This document shows, piece by piece, positions 32,359 to 36,821 of a DNA stretch of 36,821 nucleotides. The first letter of the stretch is position 1. Each line of letters opens with the position of its first letter. The stretch is taken from positions 1-36,821 of the forward strand of contig JAOUNI010000025.1 in assembly GCA_029881035.1 (NCBI GenBank), in the 5' to 3' direction. The stretch comes from Gammaproteobacteria bacterium (GTDB lineage Bacteria > Pseudomonadota > Gammaproteobacteria > SZUA-229). Both the position numbers and the translations under genes were made by a program. The notes under the pieces were generated by a model. The model worked only from the letters and a program-made list of their open reading frames with translations. It was not told the DNA's origin and made no database searches.

Positions 32359-34710
32359 CTATTTTTTAAGATTGGCGAAGGCCTGTGCCATGACACCCAG
32401 AGGAGCATCGGGTGTATTTTTAGTTTGACGCTTATTATTGCCCTGCGATCTATTGGGCTGTGATCGTCCGGCATGATTCGGCGAGGCTTTGTTTGCATCC
32501 GCTTCATTTTTTGGTGCGGCGGCTTTTCTTTCCATTTCGTCCGTCAGGCGCATCGATAACGCGATACGGTTTCGTTTAACGTCAACATCCATCACTTTGA
32601 CTTTAACCACTTCACCGGTTTTGACCACTTCATGCGGGTCTTTGACAAATTTATCGGCGATCACCGAAATATGCACCAGGCCATCCTGATGCACGCCGAT
32701 ATCGACAAAGGCGCCGAAATTGGTGATGTTGGTGATGACGCCTTCCAGGATCATGCCTTCTTTGAGGTCGCTAACTTTTTCTACACCTTCCTTGAAACTG
32801 GCAGTTTTAAATTCCGGGCGTGGATCACGACCGGGTTTTTCGAGCTCCTGAATAATGTCACGCACGGTGGGTTCGCCAAAACCTTCCATGACATAATCAT
32901 TGGCCGCGAGTGAGGCTAAAAAAGAACGATCACCGATGACCTGATTTATTTCGCGTTTATTTTTTTCCAGGATATTTTTCACCACCGGGTACGCTTCCGG
33001 GTGAACCGATGAAGCATCCAGTGGATTATCACCATTGGATATTTTTAAAAACCCGGCCGCCTGTTCAAATGCTTTTGGCCCGAGGCGTGAAACTTTCAGA
33101 ATTTCCTGACGGTTTTTAAAGCCACCCGTTTGTTCGCGGTAAGCAACAATGTTCTCTGCCATGCTTTCACTCAGGCCGGCGACGCGCATTAACAACGGCA
33201 CAGACGCCATGTTGACTTCAACGCCGACGGCGTTGACGCAGTCTTCCACTACCGCTTCCAACTTTCGCGCCAGACGGTACTGGTTAACATCATGCTGATA
33301 CTGGCCAACACCGATGGCTTTGGGGTCAATCTTAACCAGCTCCGCCAGCGGGTCCTGTAAACGTCGGGCGATCGAAACAGAACCGCGGAAGGTCACATCG
33401 AGATCGGGGAATTCTTTGGCGGCTAATTCCGAGGCGGAGTAAACCGAGGCACCGGCTTCACTCACCACCAGGCTGGTTAAGCGTAACTCGGGATGTTTTT
33501 TCATTAACTCATTGGTGAGCTTGTCGGTTTCGCGCGAGGCCGTTCCATTGCCGATAGCGACTAACTCAACCTTATGTTTTTTGGCCAGCGCGGCGAGTAC
33601 CGCAATCGACTGATCCCACTGGTTTTTCGGTGCGTGTGGATAGATCACCGCCTGATCGACCAGTAGTCCATGTGCATCAACCACCACGACTTTAACGCCG
33701 GTGCGTAAACCGGGATCGAGCCCAAGTGTGGCGCGTGCACCGGCGGGTGCGGCCAGCAATAAGTCGCGCATATTTTCACCAAACACACGAATGGCTTCAT
33801 CTTCGGCGGAGTCGCGCAGGCGTAAATTTAATTCAGATTCAATCTGCAATGAAATTTTAGTGCGCCATGCCCAGCGTGCGCCCTCTAACAACCAGTCATC
33901 GGCGGCGCGTTGTTTTTGCGAAAGTGAAAAAGCGCTCGCGACAAAATTATCACACAGTCCCATATCAAAAATCGACTCAAGGTCATCCTGGCCAGGAATA
34001 GATAACTTAACGCGCAGGATGCCTTCATTGCGGCCACGGAATAAAGCTAGCGCACGATGCGAAGGAATTTTTTTAATCGGCTCTGAGAATTCAAAATAGT
34101 CGGCGAATTTGCTGCCATTATTTTCCTGGCCATCGATCACGGTCGAAACCAGCTCACCTTTTTCCCAGCAGGTGTCGCGTAACCGGGTGAGCAAGTCAGC
34201 GTTTTCTGCGGCACGTTCCATAAAAATCTGGCGCGCGCCATCGAGTACCGCGTCGCTATCGGCAAACCCGGCTTCGGCATTAATATAAGACTCTGCCTCA
34301 ACCTTAGGTTGCAGAGAAAAATCTTTTAGAATAGCGTCGAGCAAAGGCTCGATGCCCGCCTCGCGCGCAATTTGTGCCCGGGTACGGCGTTTGGGTTTAT
34401 AAGGCGCGTAAAGATCTTCAAGCCGGGTTTTAGTGTCAGCTTCTAGAATGGATTTTTTCAGATCATCACTTAACATGCCCTGTTCTGCTATGGTTTTCAG
34501 CACGGTAGCGCGGCGATCTTCAAGTTCACGCAAATAAGTTAAACGTTCTTCCAGCGTGCGCAGTTGTGAGTCATCCAGACCGCCCGTCACTTCTTTACGA
34601 TAACGTGAAATAAAGGGAACCGTTGCGCCCTCGTCAAGCAAGGTAATAGCGGCTTCAACCTGAGAAACTTTTACACCTAGTTCATTAGCGATAGTTTGTT
34701 GTATATTCAT
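32359..34710 (-). CDS. tex: Tex family transcription accessory protein, S1 domain
   Basis: Tex is a cytoplasmic RNA- and DNA-binding protein linked to transcription and RNA processing. From ATG 34710 the protein is 783 aa, the usual size, starting MNIQQTIANELGV; an upstream ATG at 34773 would add atypical residues. Visible parts are the N-terminal Tex helical region with VPFISRYRKEVTG, a YqgF-like RNase H fold (GLDPGLRTG), a helix-hairpin-helix region (PLLMRVAGLSESMAENIVAYRE is longer than quoted motifs elsewhere; key residues are in the AGLSESMAENIV part), and an S1 RNA-binding domain near the end (GVITNITNFGAFVDIG). The tail is low-complexity, rich in Lys, Asn and Gln. Confidence 0.95.
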   Translation of the reverse strand: MNIQQTIANELGVKVSQVEAAITLLDEGATVPFISRYRKEVTGGLDDSQLRTLEERLTYLRELEDRRATVLKTIAEQGMLSDDLKKSILEADTKTRLEDLYAPYKPKRRTRAQIAREAGIEPLLDAILKDFSLQPKVEAESYINAEAGFADSDAVLDGARQIFMERAAENADLLTRLRDTCWEKGELVSTVIDGQENNGSKFADYFEFSEPIKKIPSHRALALFRGRNEGILRVKLSIPGQDDLESIFDMGLCDNFVASAFSLSQKQRAADDWLLEGARWAWRTKISLQIESELNLRLRDSAEDEAIRVFGENMRDLLLAAPAGARATLGLDPGLRTGVKVVVVDAHGLLVDQAVIYPHAPKNQWDQSIAVLAALAKKHKVELVAIGNGTASRETDKLTNELMKKHPELRLTSLVVSEAGASVYSASELAAKEFPDLDVTFRGSVSIARRLQDPLAELVKIDPKAIGVGQYQHDVNQYRLARKLEAVVEDCVNAVGVEVNMASVPLLMRVAGLSESMAENIVAYREQTGGFKNRQEILKVSRLGPKAFEQAAGFLKISNGDNPLDASSVHPEAYPVVKNILEKNKREINQVIGDRSFLASLAANDYVMEGFGEPTVRDIIQELEKPGRDPRPEFKTASFKEGVEKVSDLKEGMILEGVITNITNFGAFVDIGVHQDGLVHISVIADKFVKDPHEVVKTGEVVKVKVMDVDVKRNRIALSMRLTDEMERKAAAPKNEADANKASPNHAGRSQPNRSQGNNKRQTKNTPDAPLGVMAQAFANLKK

Positions 34711-35245
34711 GAATGCAGGATACTTTGTATTTGTGTTGTAACTGAGCTGATATAGTGCAGGCGAGTTTAACAAAAGGTTAATTTAATAACAGACTTGTAA
34801 TTTTGATTCTTTTGTAACCATGTACGGATGATCATTTCCGCGTGTTTCTAGCGGTAATATAGTAGTTGAAATTGATTTTCAGGTTGTGACAGGTTTTTCT
34901 TAATCGGATATTTCAGTGGTAGTGAGTGTTATGTGGCGCATCCTTGCGCCTTACCTTGCAGGCTCGCTGCGCTCATGCAAATTTGATCCATTCAAATTTA
35001 GGCGCTCCTGCTCGACGAACCTAAAAATTTATTCATGATTTTTCCCATACCAAAGTAAAAGTACTCGGCAAGGTGAATGGGACTAAATTCGTCTGGAACG
35101 AATTTGAACAGCAGTTGTATAGCTGGCCCGTAGGGAAAAACACAGGACGTGTTTTGTAATTTAAAAGCACTCTTTATTACAGGCGTGCGCATGGGGAAAC
35201 GAACAGATCAAAAAACAATAGAGTCTGAACGCATCGATCTTTTAC
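34711..35245. repeat. Hairpin-rich intergenic region, probable dispersed repeat
   Basis: No gene is convincing in these 535 bp. Several inverted repeats lie close together: GGCGCA/TGCGCC (34935-34940, 34945-34950), TTGCA/TGCAA (34956-34960, 34976-34980), AAATTTG/CAAATTT (near 34979-34999), and a perfect 8-bp stem AAATTCGT/ACGAATTT (35085-35092, 35098-35105). A 22-nt segment at 35058-35079 recurs near the polA end (129-150) with two mismatches. This looks like a structured intergenic repeat; copies elsewhere in the genome would confirm it. Confidence 0.5.
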
Positions 35246-35929
35246 TCATTGCGATATTTTGCGGGCCAGATAAACAGTATAACGACTACCTTTACCTTTA
35301 TGTGCCCTGATGGTTTGAACAGTAACCTTAAAGCCAGCTTTTTTAAGTTGCTGGGTAAATTTTTCATCATGCCAGGCGGACCATATTGCTAACACGCCGC
35401 CAGCTTGCAGTGTTTCTCGTATGGCCTGCAAACTTTCGATTGAATATAGGTTGTTATTGCAGGCCTGTGTAAAGCCCTCAGGGCCGTTATCAACATCTAA
35501 TAAAACAGCGTCATAAGTGGCCTGCCTTGATTTGAAAAGTTCAGCGACATCACCCAGATGTACCAGGACTCTATTATCATCCAGCGGCCTGCCTGCACAT
35601 TCGCCCAATGCGCCTTTATTCCAATCGATAACTTCGGGCACCAGTTCAGCCACCACCACCTGAGAGCTTGTTGATGTTGCTTTGAGTGCGGCGGCCAGCG
35701 TGAAGCCCATGCCCAGGCCTCCGACTAACACCCTGGTATTCTCCTTCCCTCGAATATGCGCACAACCTAACTCAGCCAGCGCCAGCTCGGAACAATGGTC
35801 GCGACTGTTCATCAACTCACCACGCACACCTTTTAGATGAATAGAAAAATCATTCTCGCGCTGAGTTAGTTTTAGTTCGCCCCCGTTATTGGGAATGTGG
35901 GCTGTGCCTAATAATATCCAGGGGATCAT
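35246..35929 (-). CDS. Spermidine synthase-like SAM-binding protein
   Basis: The 227-aa protein has a Rossmann fold of the polyamine aminopropyltransferase type: the glycine-rich loop GGLGMGFT (70-77), VVAELVPEVIDW (about 92-103) for cofactor binding and LLDVDNGPEG (about 143-152) in the active-site loop. It is shorter than genuine spermidine synthases (about 285 aa) and lacks their full N-terminal beta domain, so substrate and reaction are open; a spermidine-synthase-like methyltransferase is possible. No clear ribosome site precedes the ATG. Confidence 0.72.
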   Translation of the reverse strand: MIPWILLGTAHIPNNGGELKLTQRENDFSIHLKGVRGELMNSRDHCSELALAELGCAHIRGKENTRVLVGGLGMGFTLAAALKATSTSSQVVVAELVPEVIDWNKGALGECAGRPLDDNRVLVHLGDVAELFKSRQATYDAVLLDVDNGPEGFTQACNNNLYSIESLQAIRETLQAGGVLAIWSAWHDEKFTQQLKKAGFKVTVQTIRAHKGKGSRYTVYLARKISQ

Positions 35930-36245
35930 AATTTTTATGTTAAGTAAGAGTGGAGGAATTGATTACGTAGTTTAAACATAATCATGATATTGAGATTTAT
36001 TTTTTTAAATGGAGCAGTGGTGCAGGGATGCACCGATTACGAACCTGAAGAATGGAGTGGATGTTATACGGTGTATCTATGCTCGATGAACTTCACATAG
36101 TGAAAGTGCCAGGAAAATTGAGTGGGAGTTTAATAGCGCTTTGAATTTGAAATACAGAGAGTCAAAGGACATGTCCTAAATATTTAAATATCGTTCCAAA
36201 GAAATTTGGTGTTAGAGCAAAAGCTCACTGAGCGTGGCTCGAAAT
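35930..36245. other. Intergenic region with short palindromes
   Basis: No ORF is supported. Two palindromes stand out: GGTGCA-GGGA-TGCACC (36019-36034), a 6-bp stem hairpin, and AGGACATGTCCT (36166-36177), a perfect 12-bp palindrome. They may belong to a dispersed repeat or be binding sites; there is no T tract suggesting a terminator. Confidence 0.4.
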
Positions 36246-36821
36246 CTAAGCAGTTTCGTAACAGTTCTTGCCTTTGGCTTTGGCTCGGTACATGGCGCTA
36301 TCCGCAAGCTCAATCAGGGCGCTGGCACTGGTTGCTGATTTTGGATAATTGGCGATGCCAATGCTCACGCTCGTAAAGTAGGTGAATTCGCTGATCACGA
36401 TGGGCTGCGCCACTATGCTCAGCAAATTTTGAACAACCTGTATGGCGGCCTCCGGAGTAATGGCACCGGTCATCAGCAGGGCAAATTCATCACCGCCAAC
36501 CCTGTAGGCCATATCGGTTTCACGCACAGCCTGCTTAAGCCTCTGTGCAATTTCGGCAAGTATGGCATCGCCGGTACCGTGACCGTGGCTATCATTGATG
36601 GCCTTAAAACCATCAAGATCGAGATATAACAGTGCAAAGCCTTCATTATGCCGGCGGCAGTGAAGGATATGCGCTTCCAGAGCCTGATCGAAACGATGGC
36701 GATTGGGCAATTGGGTGACCGCATCGGTATAGGCAAGGCGTGAAATTTCATTATGGGCATCAATCAGCGATGCCTGCTGGCGACGGATAATCAGGTCTGC
36801 ACGCACGACCATGATATACAG
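36246..36821 (-). CDS. Diguanylate cyclase, GGDEF domain, 5' end outside window
   Basis: The reading frame stays open to the window edge, so only the C-terminal part (191 codons) is visible. It holds an intact GGDEF domain: signature RVGGDEFALLM with GGDEF, and an RETD I-site five residues before it, so product-inhibited c-di-GMP synthesis is expected. The preceding segment (RRQQASLIDAHNEISRLAYTD) is a helical linker typical of membrane-bound or sensor-coupled cyclases. An internal ATG at 36812 is probably not the start. It is the third GGDEF-type gene in the window. Confidence 0.92.
   Translation of the reverse strand: MYIMVVRADLIIRRQQASLIDAHNEISRLAYTDAVTQLPNRHRFDQALEAHILHCRRHNEGFALLYLDLDGFKAINDSHGHGTGDAILAEIAQRLKQAVRETDMAYRVGGDEFALLMTGAITPEAAIQVVQNLLSIVAQPIVISEFTYFTSVSIGIANYPKSATSASALIELADSAMYRAKAKGKNCYETA

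Noticed and set aside
34998-35192. 64-aa minus-strand ORF
   Set aside because: It lies within the hairpin-rich repeat region, has no ribosome site and looks like non-coding sequence read through.

Overview
The window comes from a respiring gammaproteobacterium; the order cannot be fixed from the sequence. Supporting evidence is the polA/engB gene order, a complete System I cytochrome c maturation (ccm) operon next to a di-haem cytochrome c4, UbiK, sigma54/NtrC-type nitrogen control and paired glnK-amt units. Coding density is high. No CRISPR array, insertion sequence, integrase or phage gene was seen.

Layout. 1-118 is the 3' end of polA. 189-2025 (minus) is an AT-rich two-gene cassette, a three-Cys-motif (DUF5131) protein and a TcmP partner, inserted between polA and engB. 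At 2347-2508 (plus), directly before engB, there is a complete promoter-hairpins-terminator unit in the position held by Spot 42 in E. coli and ErsA in Pseudomonas; I interpret it as an unannotated sRNA gene. engB (minus) and cytochrome c4 (plus) follow, then ccmABCDEFGHI-dsbA (4049-11712), which exports haem, chaperones and attaches it, and supplies periplasmic thiol chemistry.

11731-15650 is an envelope cluster: two LPP20-like lipoproteins, a transglutaminase-like periplasmic protein and a putative outer-membrane barrel. Next come tRNA-Arg(CCG), the ComM/YifB ATPase and ubiK (minus). 17870-22309 is a nitrogen module: an NtrC-like site and a textbook sigma54 promoter drive a TorF-type porin, glnK1 and amt1, followed by a second glnK2-amt2 unit without a visible sigma54 promoter.

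22401-28916 holds a DUF1631 protein and a probable operon of a response regulator with a degenerate GGDEF domain, a rhodanese, MsrB, and a fusion of a membrane fatty-acid-hydroxylase/sterol-desaturase domain to PAS-GGDEF. 28986-30173 (minus) is an arsR-arsM operon, probably leaderless and autoregulated. The rest is a YdcH-type small protein, a zinc-ribbon Nudix hydrolase, htpX with a sigma32-like promoter, tex, a spermidine-synthase-like protein and the start-truncated end of another diguanylate cyclase. The long gaps 34711-35245 and 35930-36245 contain hairpin-rich sequence resembling dispersed repeats.

The best candidates for new biology are the sRNA gene, the DUF5131/TcmP cassette, the hydroxylase-PAS-GGDEF fusion, the porin-glnK-amt operon with its intercistronic hairpin, and the LPP20/transglutaminase/barrel cluster.
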